From Pseudodonghicola xiamenensis DSM 18339 (GTDB taxonomy: Bacteria > Pseudomonadota > Alphaproteobacteria > Rhodobacterales > Rhodobacteraceae), in assembly GCF_000429365.1 (NCBI RefSeq), contig NZ_AUBS01000004.1, forward strand, positions 1-64,000: a stretch of DNA of 64,000 nucleotides, in the 5' to 3' direction. The notes below the pieces were generated by a model. The model worked only from the letters and a program-made list of their open reading frames with translations, searched no databases and was not told the DNA's origin. Each line of letters opens with the position of its first letter. The stretch's first letter is position 1. Below are positions 55,179 through 63,088 of the stretch, piece by piece. Both the position numbers and the translations under genes were made by a program.

Positions 55179-56795
55179 ATGGCACGGATAGACAGCGCAA
55201 TTTCCCCAACTTCCGAAAGTTTCCAGACCAATCGCGCCGGCATGCTGGCGCTGCTGGCCGAGCTGGAACAGATCGAGGGGCGTACCCGCGCCGCCTCGGA
55301 ACGCGCACGGGAGCGGTTCGAGAAACGCCATCAACTGTTGCCGCGCGACCGGGTGGCGCTGCTGCTCGATCCGGCGCGGCCGTTTATCGAACTGTCGAAA
55401 CTGGCGGGCTTCGGCCTGGATCATCCGGATCCTGCGAAATCCGTGGCGGGCGGCGGGGTGATTGCCGGCATCGGGTATGTCGCCGGCATCCGCTGCATGA
55501 TCAGCGCCTCGGACAGCGGCATCGCAGCGGGGGCGCTGCAACCGATGGGGTTGGAAAAGCAGCTCCGCGTGCAGGAGATCGCGCTGGAAAACAAGCTGCC
55601 CCTTATCCAACTGGTCGAAAGCGCCGGCGCCAATCTGATGGCCTATCGGGTGGAGGATTTCATTCACGGCGGCAGCATCTTCCGCAATCTGGCGCGCTTC
55701 TCGGCCGGAGGCCTGCCGGTGCTGACGGTGACGCATGGCAGCTCCACCGCCGGGGGCGCCTATCAGACCGGGCTGTCGGATTACATCATCATGGTGCGGG
55801 GGCGAACCCGGGCGTTTCTGGCCGGCCCGCCGCTGTTGAAGGCCGCCACCGGCGAGATCGCCAGCGAAGAAGACCTGGGCGGGGCAGAGATGCACACCGG
55901 TATTTCCGGCCTGGGCGACTATCTGGCCGAGGATGACCGCGAGGCCATCGGCCTGGCCCGCGCCATCCTGTCGAACATCGACTGGCTCGGCCCGGCAGAG
56001 GCGCCGCGCGATGTGGTGCCGCCGGCCTATGCCCCCGATGATCTGCTGGGCATCATGCCGATGGATCATCGTCACCCGGTCGACATGCGCGAGGTGATCG
56101 CGCGGATCGTCGACGGATCGGATTTCGTCGAGTTCGGCGAACGCTACGGCAGCGCCACGGTCTGCGGCACCGCACGGATCGGCGGCTGGCCGATCGGCAT
56201 CCTGACGAACAACGGCCCGATCGACCCGAATGGCGCCGCCAAGGCCACCCATTTCATCCAGAGCTGCTGCCAGGCGGGCACGCCGCTTCTCTACCTCAAC
56301 AATACCACTGGTTTCATGGTTGGCCGCAGCTATGAGGAGGCGGGGATCATCAAGCACGGATCGAAGATGATCCAGGCGGTGACCAATGCCACCGTGCCGC
56401 AATTCACCATCTATTGCGGCGCTTCCTTCGGGGCGGGGAACTATGGGATGTGCGGCCGCGGGTTCCATCCGCGGTTCTGCTTTTCCTGGCCCAATGCCCG
56501 CACCGCAGTGATGGGCGGCGAACAGGCCGCCGGCACCATGGCCGTGGTGCAGGAAGCCCGGGCCGCCCGGATGGGGGAGGAGGTCGACCAGGCCAGATTG
56601 GAGGCGATGAAGGCCAAGATCGTCGAGACCTTCAACAGCCAGATGGGGGCGACCCATACCTCGGCCCGGCTGCTGGACGACGGGGTGATCGACCCGCGCG
56701 ATACCCGCGAGCTGCTGATCGAGCTGATGGCCATCACCCGGGACGAGGCCGCGCGCCAGCCCAATGCCATCCAGTTCGCCGTCGCGCGCGCCTGA
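55179..56795 (+). CDS. Acyl-CoA carboxylase, carboxyltransferase (beta) subunit
   Basis: A 538-residue biotin-dependent carboxyltransferase. The N-half crotonase-like domain has GVIAGIGYVAGIRCMISASD, LVESAGANLMAYR and HGSSTAGGAYQTGLSDY; the C-half has LYLNNTTGFMVGRSYEEAGIIKHG and FGAGNYGMCGRGFHPRFCFSWPN. It resembles the methylcrotonyl/geranyl-CoA group; the SGIAAGALQPMGLEK stretch seems closer to geranyl-CoA (AtuC) types, from memory. ATG 55179 was chosen; ATG 55140 is an alternative. It forms a pair with the alpha subunit 19 bases downstream. Confidence 0.88.
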   Translation: MARIDSAISPTSESFQTNRAGMLALLAELEQIEGRTRAASERARERFEKRHQLLPRDRVALLLDPARPFIELSKLAGFGLDHPDPAKSVAGGGVIAGIGYVAGIRCMISASDSGIAAGALQPMGLEKQLRVQEIALENKLPLIQLVESAGANLMAYRVEDFIHGGSIFRNLARFSAGGLPVLTVTHGSSTAGGAYQTGLSDYIIMVRGRTRAFLAGPPLLKAATGEIASEEDLGGAEMHTGISGLGDYLAEDDREAIGLARAILSNIDWLGPAEAPRDVVPPAYAPDDLLGIMPMDHRHPVDMREVIARIVDGSDFVEFGERYGSATVCGTARIGGWPIGILTNNGPIDPNGAAKATHFIQSCCQAGTPLLYLNNTTGFMVGRSYEEAGIIKHGSKMIQAVTNATVPQFTIYCGASFGAGNYGMCGRGFHPRFCFSWPNARTAVMGGEQAAGTMAVVQEARAARMGEEVDQARLEAMKAKIVETFNSQMGATHTSARLLDDGVIDPRDTRELLIELMAITRDEAARQPNAIQFAVARA

Positions 56796-56814
56796 GATCG
56801 GAGAGCTGAGAACC

Positions 56815-58770
56815 ATGGACAAGAGCACCCCTTTCACCAAGCTGCTGGTCGCCAACCGCAGCGAGATTGCCCTGCGCGTCATGCGCACCGCCAAGGCGAT
56901 GGGTTATGCCACCGTCGCGGTCTATTCCGAGGCTGATGCCGGGGCCGAACATCTGCGCGCCGCCGATCAGGCCATCTGCATCGGTGGCGCGGCGCCGTCG
57001 GAGTCCTATTTGCGGATCGACCGGATCATCGCGGCGGCGCGGGCCACCGGCGCTGACGCGATCCACCCGGGCTATGGGTTTCTGGCGGAAAACCCGGACT
57101 TCCCCGAGGCTTGCGCTGAGGCGGGCATCGTCTTTGTCGGCCCCTCTGCCGCGGCGATCCGGGCCATGGGGGACAAGGCCGGGGCCAAGGCGCTGATGAT
57201 CGAGGCGGGCGTGCCTTGTGTGCCCGGCTATCAGGGCGCGGATCAGGCGGCGGAGAGGTTGCTGGCCGAGGCGCGGCGGATCGGTTTCCCGGTGATGATC
57301 AAGGCCACCGCCGGCGGCGGCGGGCGCGGCATGCGGCTGGTCGCACGGGAGGAGGAGTTCCCCGAGGCGCTGCGGTCGGCGACCTCCGAGGCGAAATCGG
57401 CCTTCGGCAGCGATGTGGTGTTGCTGGAAAAGGCGATCCTCAATCCCCGGCATGTGGAAATCCAGGTGATGGCGGATCGCCACGGCAATGCCATCCATCT
57501 GGGCGAACGCGACTGTTCGGTGCAGCGCCGTCACCAGAAGCTGATCGAAGAGGCGCCGTCACCCGCCGTCGATGTCGATCTGCGGGCGCGGATGGGGGCG
57601 GCCTCGCTCGCCGCCGTGCGGGCCATTGGGTACGAGGGGGCGGGGACGTTCGAATATCTGCTCGATGCCTCCGGCGCGTTCTATTTCATGGAAATGAACA
57701 CGCGGTTGCAGGTCGAACACCCGGTGACCGAGGCGATCACCGGCCTCGATCTGGTGGCGCTGCAATTGCGCGTCGCCGCCGGCGAGGCGCTGCCGTTGCG
57801 GCAGGAGGATGTCACTTTCTCCGGTCACGCGATCGAGGTGCGGCTTTGCGCCGAGGACCCGCAGGCCGGCTTCATGCCGCAAAGCGGGGCGATGGCGCGC
57901 TGGGCGCCGGCGCCGGGCATTCGCGCCGATCACGCGCTGAGGGATGGGGCCCCGGTGCCGCAGTTCTACGATTCGATGATCGCCAAGCTGATCGCCCATG
58001 GTCCGGATCGCGAGGCGGCGCGGCGGCGTCTGATTGCCGGGCTGGAGGGGACGGTGGCGCTGGGGCTGCGCAGCAATCAGGACTTTCTGACGGCTTGCCT
58101 GGTTCAATCGTCGTTTCAAGAAGGGGCTGCAACTACGGGATTCATTGAGGAAAATCGTGATGACCTCTTGCCGGAAACCGATCCTGCTGAGGCGCGCGCC
58201 GCAATGATCCTGGCGGCGTTGCTGCGCGCAGGTCCCAGGACCGGGCTCGCCCATAGTTTCCCGACACCGCTGCGGCTTGAGCGCAATGGCACCCTCTATG
58301 ACCCGCAGGTGCGGGCGTTGAAGGCGGGGGCCTGCCACGTCACCATGACCGGTCAGGAGTCGCTGGAGCTGACCGTTCTTTGCCGCGACCGGCACGCGGC
58401 GCTGATCGAATGCGACGGCATCCGCGAAGAGGTGGCGCTGCTGTCCGAGGCGGCCACCCCGGCGCTGCGGTTTGGCGGGCGCAGCTTCGATTTCCGCGAT
58501 CTCAGCTTTGTGCCGACGGTGCAGGGGGCGGCACAGGGCGACGGCCGCGTGCGGGCGACGATGAACGGATCGGTGGTCTCGGTCGATGTGGCGGTGGGGG
58601 ACCGGGTCGAAGCCGGGCAGAAGGTTCTGGTGCTGGAGGCGATGAAGATGGAGCATAGCCACACTGCCGCAGTTTCGGGCACGGTGTCGGCGGTCCACAT
58701 CGCGGCCGGCGCGCAGGTGACAGCCCATGCGGTGGTGATCGAGATCGCCCCGGAGGCTGCCCCGGCCTGA
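56815..58770 (+). CDS. Acyl-CoA carboxylase, biotin carboxylase/carrier (alpha) subunit
   Basis: A 651-residue protein. The biotin carboxylase domain (about 5-450) has LLVANRSEIALRVMRTAKAMG, ATP-grasp KATAGGGGRGMRLV and EMNTRLQVEHPVTEAITG. A linker (about 480-570) leads to a C-terminal biotinyl domain with the biotinylated Lys in VLEAMKMEHSH (about 620). It carboxylates its carrier biotin for transfer by the beta subunit. The substrate class is the same open question as for the beta subunit. The start is at MDKSTPF with GGAGAG upstream. Confidence 0.93.
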   Translation: MDKSTPFTKLLVANRSEIALRVMRTAKAMGYATVAVYSEADAGAEHLRAADQAICIGGAAPSESYLRIDRIIAAARATGADAIHPGYGFLAENPDFPEACAEAGIVFVGPSAAAIRAMGDKAGAKALMIEAGVPCVPGYQGADQAAERLLAEARRIGFPVMIKATAGGGGRGMRLVAREEEFPEALRSATSEAKSAFGSDVVLLEKAILNPRHVEIQVMADRHGNAIHLGERDCSVQRRHQKLIEEAPSPAVDVDLRARMGAASLAAVRAIGYEGAGTFEYLLDASGAFYFMEMNTRLQVEHPVTEAITGLDLVALQLRVAAGEALPLRQEDVTFSGHAIEVRLCAEDPQAGFMPQSGAMARWAPAPGIRADHALRDGAPVPQFYDSMIAKLIAHGPDREAARRRLIAGLEGTVALGLRSNQDFLTACLVQSSFQEGAATTGFIEENRDDLLPETDPAEARAAMILAALLRAGPRTGLAHSFPTPLRLERNGTLYDPQVRALKAGACHVTMTGQESLELTVLCRDRHAALIECDGIREEVALLSEAATPALRFGGRSFDFRDLSFVPTVQGAAQGDGRVRATMNGSVVSVDVAVGDRVEAGQKVLVLEAMKMEHSHTAAVSGTVSAVHIAAGAQVTAHAVVIEIAPEAAPA

Positions 58771-58792
58771 GTCCGGGGTGCGCCTTTCCAGA

Positions 58793-59464
58793 TCACTCGG
58801 GGAAATGCGGCAGCAGATAGGAGGCGGTCATCTGCACATAGGCACGGGCGGTCTTTTCGGCCTTGGCGCTGTCACCGCCCAGGATCGCCTGCGTCATCTT
58901 GCGATAGCCTTCCACGCGGTCCTTCACCGGCACCGCCAGACGGTTGCGGATCAGATGAACTTGCAGTCGGGGCAGTAGGCTGGCGATTTCGGGATTGCGG
59001 CTGATTTCGATCAGCGCGCGGAAATAGCGGTCACGGCGGCGGATGAATTCGAAACGGTCGCTCAGATCCTCATGGGAGGCGATGGCGTCGAAATGCGCCT
59101 GCAGTTTTTCGCGCGCGCCCGGCGCGTCGATATGTTGTGCCGCTTGCCGTGCGGCGAGGCCCAGCACCACCTCCATGATGGCAAAGTTGTTTTCGGCATC
59201 GCGGCGGGTCATCCGCCGGATGCTGGAGCCGCGATAGGGGTGGGACACGACGATACCGTCTGCCGTCAGTTGCTTGAGCGCCTCGCGCACAGTGCTGCGG
59301 CTGACCGAATACTGTTGCATCAGGTCGGGTTCGACCAGCCGCTGGCCGGCGACATAGCGCCCCTCGTAGAGGCCGCGGACAATGTCGCGCACGATCACGG
59401 TCGAGGAACTGATCGCACCGTCGCCCTTGCTGCCGCCCTCTGTGCCGCCCTGCGTCTTGTTCAT
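58793..59464 (-). CDS. GntR-family (FCD) transcriptional regulator
   Basis: A 223-residue regulator with winged HTH (YSVSRSTVREALKQLTADGIV; HPYRGSSIRRM) and an FCD ligand-binding domain (NNFAIMEVVLGLAARQAAQH, RDRYFRALIEISRNPEIASLL). It converges on the carboxylase alpha gene and is followed on the same strand by the upstream MBL gene region. It is a likely repressor of the carboxylase pair or the MBL gene, with an acyl-CoA or organic acid as effector (inference). The start ATG 59464 is the first that keeps the conserved N-terminus short. Confidence 0.88.
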   Translation of the reverse strand: MNKTQGGTEGGSKGDGAISSSTVIVRDIVRGLYEGRYVAGQRLVEPDLMQQYSVSRSTVREALKQLTADGIVVSHPYRGSSIRRMTRRDAENNFAIMEVVLGLAARQAAQHIDAPGAREKLQAHFDAIASHEDLSDRFEFIRRRDRYFRALIEISRNPEIASLLPRLQVHLIRNRLAVPVKDRVEGYRKMTQAILGGDSAKAEKTARAYVQMTASYLLPHFPE

Positions 59465-59579
59465 AACCTGGTTTCGCGCCCTCTGGATGATCTTGCGGAT
59501 ATCCGTTCTAGAAGGATTGACGGCATTCGGCCAGACAGCTTGCGAAACAGGGTTCCGCACCGTGGGATTTCTGCACGGA

Positions 59580-60620
59580 TCATGGTGCGGCCAGCCGGCG
59601 GTGGCCGGCGGTATCGATTTGCCAGACCAATTCTCCATCGGCGGCGAGGGAATTCATATGGGCCAGAACCTCGCTGAAGGCGAAGCTCATCTCATGCGGG
59701 CTCAGTGTCTGGGGGAACATCACCGGCAGCAGATCGGCCGCCGAAACCGGGCGCATCGCCGCCTCGTCGCGGATCTGATCACAACGATAGCCATGATGCG
59801 CGATCAACTCGCGGCAACGTTGATGCAGGCCGACGAACGGCAGCCGATGGCCGGCGAGCACCAGCGCATCCTCGGGGATATCCCGGATCAACCGCTGCAG
59901 CGAGCCGATGAAATCGCCCAAGGGATTGCCGTCCGGCTCGAAGGCCATGACCGAGATGTTCGGGCTGATCTTCTCGATCACCTGATCGGCGGCGAGCAGG
60001 ATGTTGTCCTCGGCCGCGTAGAACATGAGCTGTTCGGGGCAATGGCCATCGCCTGACAGGATATCGAAGTGCCGCGCGCCGGCCTGCAGCCTGTCGCCGG
60101 CGCTGAGCCGGCGGTAGGTGAAGGGCGGTTTCGACAACATTCGCATGTATTGATGCCCCTGCACGCTGACGAGAGCGGCGAGTTCGTCGCTCATCCCGTG
60201 GCTGATGAAGAAATCGCTATAGGCGCTGGCGGCAAGGAGTTCGGGGGAATTGAAAAATGTGGTGGTCGACAGGAAGCCGGTGCGGCTGGTCAACAGCGGG
60301 ATGTTCAGGGTTTCGCATAGCCAGCCGGCCAGCCCGATATGATCGGGGTGGTGATGGGTGACGATCAGCCCGGCGATCCTTTCGCCCCGCATCGCGCCCG
60401 ACAGCATGGTGCGCCAGGCTTCGCGGGTTTCGGAATTGTCGATGCCGGTGTCGACGATCAGCCAGCCGTCATCGGTCTGGAGGAAATAGACATTCACGTG
60501 ATCGAGCCGGAAGGGCAGCGCGAAGCGGGCCCAGAGCAGGCCGGGGGCGATCTGGATGAGCTCTCCCGGTGCGGGGGGCGCGTCGAAAGGGTGGTCGAGT
60601 GGGGCGCTGCTGGGGGACAT
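59580..60620 (-). CDS. MBL-fold metallo-hydrolase
   Basis: A 346-residue protein. The zinc motif is VTHHHPDHIGLAGWL (HxHxDH), with further ligands in SGDGHCPEQ and ADQVIEK and a C-terminal His in VLAGHRLPF. The extra C-terminal about 90 residues resemble the winged-helix tail of LACTB2-like hydrolases. It probably hydrolyses a thioester or ester and could serve the neighbouring acyl-CoA pathway. ATG 60620 lies after GGAAGCAAG. Confidence 0.87.
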   Translation of the reverse strand: MSPSSAPLDHPFDAPPAPGELIQIAPGLLWARFALPFRLDHVNVYFLQTDDGWLIVDTGIDNSETREAWRTMLSGAMRGERIAGLIVTHHHPDHIGLAGWLCETLNIPLLTSRTGFLSTTTFFNSPELLAASAYSDFFISHGMSDELAALVSVQGHQYMRMLSKPPFTYRRLSAGDRLQAGARHFDILSGDGHCPEQLMFYAAEDNILLAADQVIEKISPNISVMAFEPDGNPLGDFIGSLQRLIRDIPEDALVLAGHRLPFVGLHQRCRELIAHHGYRCDQIRDEAAMRPVSAADLLPVMFPQTLSPHEMSFAFSEVLAHMNSLAADGELVWQIDTAGHRRLAAP

Positions 60621-61149
60621 TGGTCTTGCTTCCTTTGGGTCCGGCCATGGTGGGGCAGCCTGGCTGTCCGCGCAACAGTGTCGGGCGTGGTGTGGAGGCC
60701 GATGCGGGTAGGCGACGGAACGTCAGGACAGGACAGCGCTGGCTGTGGGAAGGGCGCGGCCCGGCGCGCTGCGCCGTGGGGCGCAAGATATGTGGCGGGA
60801 CCACCGCAAACGTGCGGTGTGATTCCCGAGGACCTGTATATACAGGTGGGCGCCAGGTAATCAGGCCAGGACCTGAACAGAGCCAGCCCCCTCGGAAATG
60901 TTTAAGGCCGCCGGAATGCTACCAATCACAGGAAGGGCAGAACCCGCCACGCCGCAGAGGTAGGGCGCCGGACCGGTCTGCGCAAGGGGGAACCGTCATT
61001 TCCCGACCCCGACGGTGGCAGGGGGCTCTGCCCCCGTCTCCTGCGGAGCCTCCCCCGGGATATTTTCAGCCAGAAAAAGACCTGGGTAAAAGGATCGGGG
61101 CGCCTTTTCGTTTTTTCGGGCGGTGTGGCGCAGGGTGGGCTTGATTTTT
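60621..61149. other. Long intergenic region with palindromes and a dispersed-repeat-like element
   Basis: No gene is supported. It contains a stem-loop CACCGCA/TGCGGTG (60802-60819), the perfect 14-base palindrome CCTGTATATACAGG (60833-60846), and at 61021-61080 GGGGGC-TCT-GCCCCC followed by CTCCCCCGGGATATTTTCAG and an A-rich purine stretch. From memory, the last resembles intergenic repeats common in Rhodobacteraceae genomes. Confidence 0.5.
60833..60846. promoter_or_regulatory. Perfect palindrome CCTGTATATACAGG
   Basis: Fourteen bases with full dyad symmetry and an AT core, inside GC-rich DNA about 213 bases upstream of the MBL gene start. The size and symmetry suit a GntR-type operator, and a GntR gene lies beyond the MBL gene. 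It does not fit a LexA box in this lineage. Confidence 0.4.
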
Positions 61150-61175
61150 GTTCTTGTAATGTTCACATTCGGTTC
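61150..61175 (+). promoter_or_regulatory. Tandem LexA (SOS) boxes before mmcB
   Basis: GTTCTTGTAATGTTC (61150-61164) is a perfect alphaproteobacterial LexA box, GTTC-N7-GTTC. The second GTTC also starts another: GTTCACATTCGGTTC (61161-61175). The array ends one base before the mmcB ATG, so LexA binding would block initiation. Confidence 0.85.
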
Positions 61176-61625
61176 ATGCTTGAGGACCTGCAACCAGGAC
61201 AGCGATTGGCCCGGGGGGTGGCGCGTCATCTGACGCGGCTGGGGTTCGTGTCGGTCGAGGAATTCGTGCCGGCGCGCGGCCTGCGTGTCGATGTTATGGG
61301 GCTGGGCCCGAAGGGCGAGCTTTGGGTGATCGAATGCAAGTCCAGCCGGGCGGATTTCCAGTCGGATGCCAAATGGCAGGGCTATCTGGAGTGGTGCGAC
61401 CGGTATTTCTGGGCGGTGGATCTGGCGTTCCCGACCGAGCTTTTGCCACAGGAGACCGGGTTGATCATTGCCGATCCCTATGATGCAGAGGTCATCCGCA
61501 TGGCGCCGGAAGACCGGCTGCCGGCGGCGCGGCGCAAGGTCTTGATCCAGAAATTCGCCACCCATGCGGCGCGGCGCCTGCAGGCGCTGCGCGATCCGGG
61601 GGTGCTGGGGTTGGTCAGCCCGTGA
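61176..61625 (+). CDS. mmcB: MmcB-family DNA repair protein
   Basis: A 149-residue protein of the PD-(D/E)XK-like MmcB family: ARHLTRLGFVSVEEFVPARGL, RVDVMGLGPKGELWVIECKSS (Asp...Glu-x-Lys), WCDRYFWAVDLAFP. In Caulobacter mmcB is an SOS gene linked to mitomycin C damage tolerance, which fits the tandem LexA boxes here. ATG 61176 was chosen because it follows the boxes and matches family length; an in-frame start at 61125 would put the boxes inside the gene. It overlaps the convergent DUF6324 gene by 11 bases. Confidence 0.9.
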   Translation: MLEDLQPGQRLARGVARHLTRLGFVSVEEFVPARGLRVDVMGLGPKGELWVIECKSSRADFQSDAKWQGYLEWCDRYFWAVDLAFPTELLPQETGLIIADPYDAEVIRMAPEDRLPAARRKVLIQKFATHAARRLQALRDPGVLGLVSP

Positions 61626-61803
61626 CGGCGCGCGCGGCTTGGGCGGCGGCGCGGATTTCCTCTGCGATCTCTTCGGCTTCTTCGGGGTCGAAATCCATCG
61701 GGATTTCCACTCCGGGGGCTTCGATGAACAGCCGCACCATGCCCTTGTCGGTGGGGCCGATCTGCAGGTTCGCTTCGATATCGCGTTCGGTGTTGATGCT
61801 CAT
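61615..61803 (-). CDS. DUF6324 family small protein
   Basis: A 62-residue acidic protein: MSINTERDIEANLQIGPTDK, VRLFIEAPGVEIPMDFDP, then a helix EEAEEIAEEIRAAAQAAR. It matches the DUF6324 pattern typical of Rhodobacterales. AGGAGGC lies seven bases before the ATG. Function is unknown. It converges on and slightly overlaps mmcB, and its divergent neighbour is the broken GNAT gene. Confidence 0.8.
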   Translation of the reverse strand: MSINTERDIEANLQIGPTDKGMVRLFIEAPGVEIPMDFDPEEAEEIAEEIRAAAQAARAVTG

Positions 61804-61881
61804 GGCGGCCTCCTGTCTCAAGGCGCTTCTGCTAGCCTTTCGGGGATTGAGAATCAAGCGCCATCCAAGGCCATATAGGGA

Positions 61882-62314
61882 ATGAGCGATGTGATCTTGC
61901 GCCCCTTCCACCCCGAGGATGCCACCTGGCTGGTGGCCCGTCATCAAGAGCTTTACGCCCGCGATGAGGGATTCGACGCGAGTTTCGGCCCGCTGGTGGC
62001 CGGGATTCTCGACGAGTTCATCGCCGATCACGACCCTGAACGCGAGCGCGGTTGGATCGCCGAGGAGGCGGGGACACGGTTGGGCAGCATCTTTTGCGTC
62101 GATGCGGGGCAAGGGGCTGGGCAAGCGGCTTCTTTCGACGTGCATGGCCTATGCGCGCGAGGCGGGCTATCGCGACATGGTGCTGTGGACCCATGAAAGC
62201 CACCAGGCGGCCTGCGCGCTTTATGCCGCCGCCGGCTGGACCTTGGAGCGCAGCGAGCCGGTTCGGTCCTTCGGTATCGACCTGGTCGAACAAAGCTGGA
62301 GAATAGTTTTGTAA
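61882..62314 (+). pseudogene. GNAT-family N-acetyltransferase, frameshifted by a small deletion
   Basis: Frame one reads MSDVILRPFHPEDATWLVAR to WIAEEAGTRLGSIFCV (to about 62100). A different frame then continues RGKGLGKRLLSTCMAYAREAG, LWTHESHQAACALYAAAGW to the stop at 62314. In GNAT proteins of this type the core beta strands between GSIFCV and the acetyl-CoA loop RGxGLG take about 20 residues; they are missing here. A deletion of about 55 bases, not a multiple of three, explains both. The product should be inactive. Confidence 0.75.
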
Positions 62315-62360
62315 AGCGCTTGCAATCCCCGGAGGGGTTGGATAAATCCCCCTCCACAGT

Positions 62361-62437
62361 GCCGCCTTAGCTCAGTTGGTTAGAGCGCTGGATTGTGGAT
62401 CCAGAGGTCCCCCGTTCAAGCCGGGGAGGCGGTACCA
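62361..62437 (+). tRNA. tRNA-His (GTG anticodon)
   Basis: The full cloverleaf is visible: acceptor GCCGCCT/AGGCGGT, D-arm GCTC/GAGC, anticodon stem CTGGA/TCCAG around TTGTGGA (anticodon GTG), T-arm CCCCG TTCAAGC CGGGG, and encoded CCA at 62435-62437. The G1:U72 pair and A73, with no paired G-1, match the altered tRNA-His of many alphaproteobacteria. Confidence 0.97.
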
Positions 62438-62758
62438 TCACCCAAGGCAAGCCTGAATAGACGTGTTGCGTGCATTGTCATGCGGGCAAGGCACTTGGTT
62501 TTCCTGTCAGCTCAGGTCGTCTTACTCGGCGGATGTGCCGGAGGAATGTCCGTGGGGTGCGGTGCCGCTGCTGAGATCCCGGCGCGGGTTTCCCGTCATT
62601 CCGGGGCGTCATGATCTGGGTGTCATATATTCGCGGCAGTGGGCGCAGGCAGGAGATATCCCAGCCCGTTCCCGGTCATTCCCCCTTTGATCGTCCGGGA
62701 TCATCCGGAGGCAATGGGCGCGGTCAAATCTGCTTGACCTGTGATCCGTGACGGTGGG
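62438..62758. other. Intergenic region after tRNA-His
   Basis: No gene, terminator or clear repeat is supported in these 321 bases. Short open frames here lack ribosome sites and recognisable products. No integrase or attachment duplication accompanies the tRNA. Confidence 0.5.
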
Positions 62759-63088
62759 TCAGTCCAGTTGGATGGTCTGGCGCAGCTTTCCGCTATTGGC
62801 GTCATAGATCAGGATTTGCCGATCCCCGGTCACCACCGCGATCCAGCCCTTGCCCAGGGTCACCGCTTCGGGGGGGGCGCCTGCGGGCAGGGCGAGGTTG
62901 TCGGGCAGGGTTTCGGGCAGGGTGGGGGCGCGATCCGCAGAGAGCCGGGTGACAAGCAGGCCGACGATCACTAAAACCCCGAGGATCATCACCACCATCA
63001 GCGTGGCGACCAGACGGCGCAGCACCCTCAGCGAGGCGGGCTCGGTCTGGGGATCGGTATCGGAAGAATCGGGCGGGAAAGCGTTCAT
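62759..63088 (-). CDS. DUF6476 family membrane protein
   Basis: A 109-residue protein: a Pro/Asp-rich N-terminus (MNAFPPDSSDTDPQTEPA), one membrane segment (LVATLMVVMILGVLVIVGLLV) and a periplasmic beta-rich end (AVTLGKGWIAVVTGDRQILIYDANSGKLRQTI). DUF6476 proteins are typical of Rhodobacterales, adjacent to an rluA-family gene. Its ATG shares the CATG at 63086-63089 with the divergent pseudouridine synthase. Function is unknown. Confidence 0.82.
   Translation of the reverse strand: MNAFPPDSSDTDPQTEPASLRVLRRLVATLMVVMILGVLVIVGLLVTRLSADRAPTLPETLPDNLALPAGAPPEAVTLGKGWIAVVTGDRQILIYDANSGKLRQTIQLD

Noticed and set aside
60833..60846. CCTGTATATACAGG considered as a LexA/SOS box
   Set aside because: Gammaproteobacterial boxes need CTG-N10-CAG, while this has CTG-N6-CAG; alphaproteobacterial LexA uses GTTC-N7-GTTC, which is present instead before mmcB.
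62361..62437. tRNA-His considered as an integration site for another element
   Set aside because: No integrase, excisionase or duplicated tRNA 3' end is seen nearby; the flanking genes look like ordinary chromosome.
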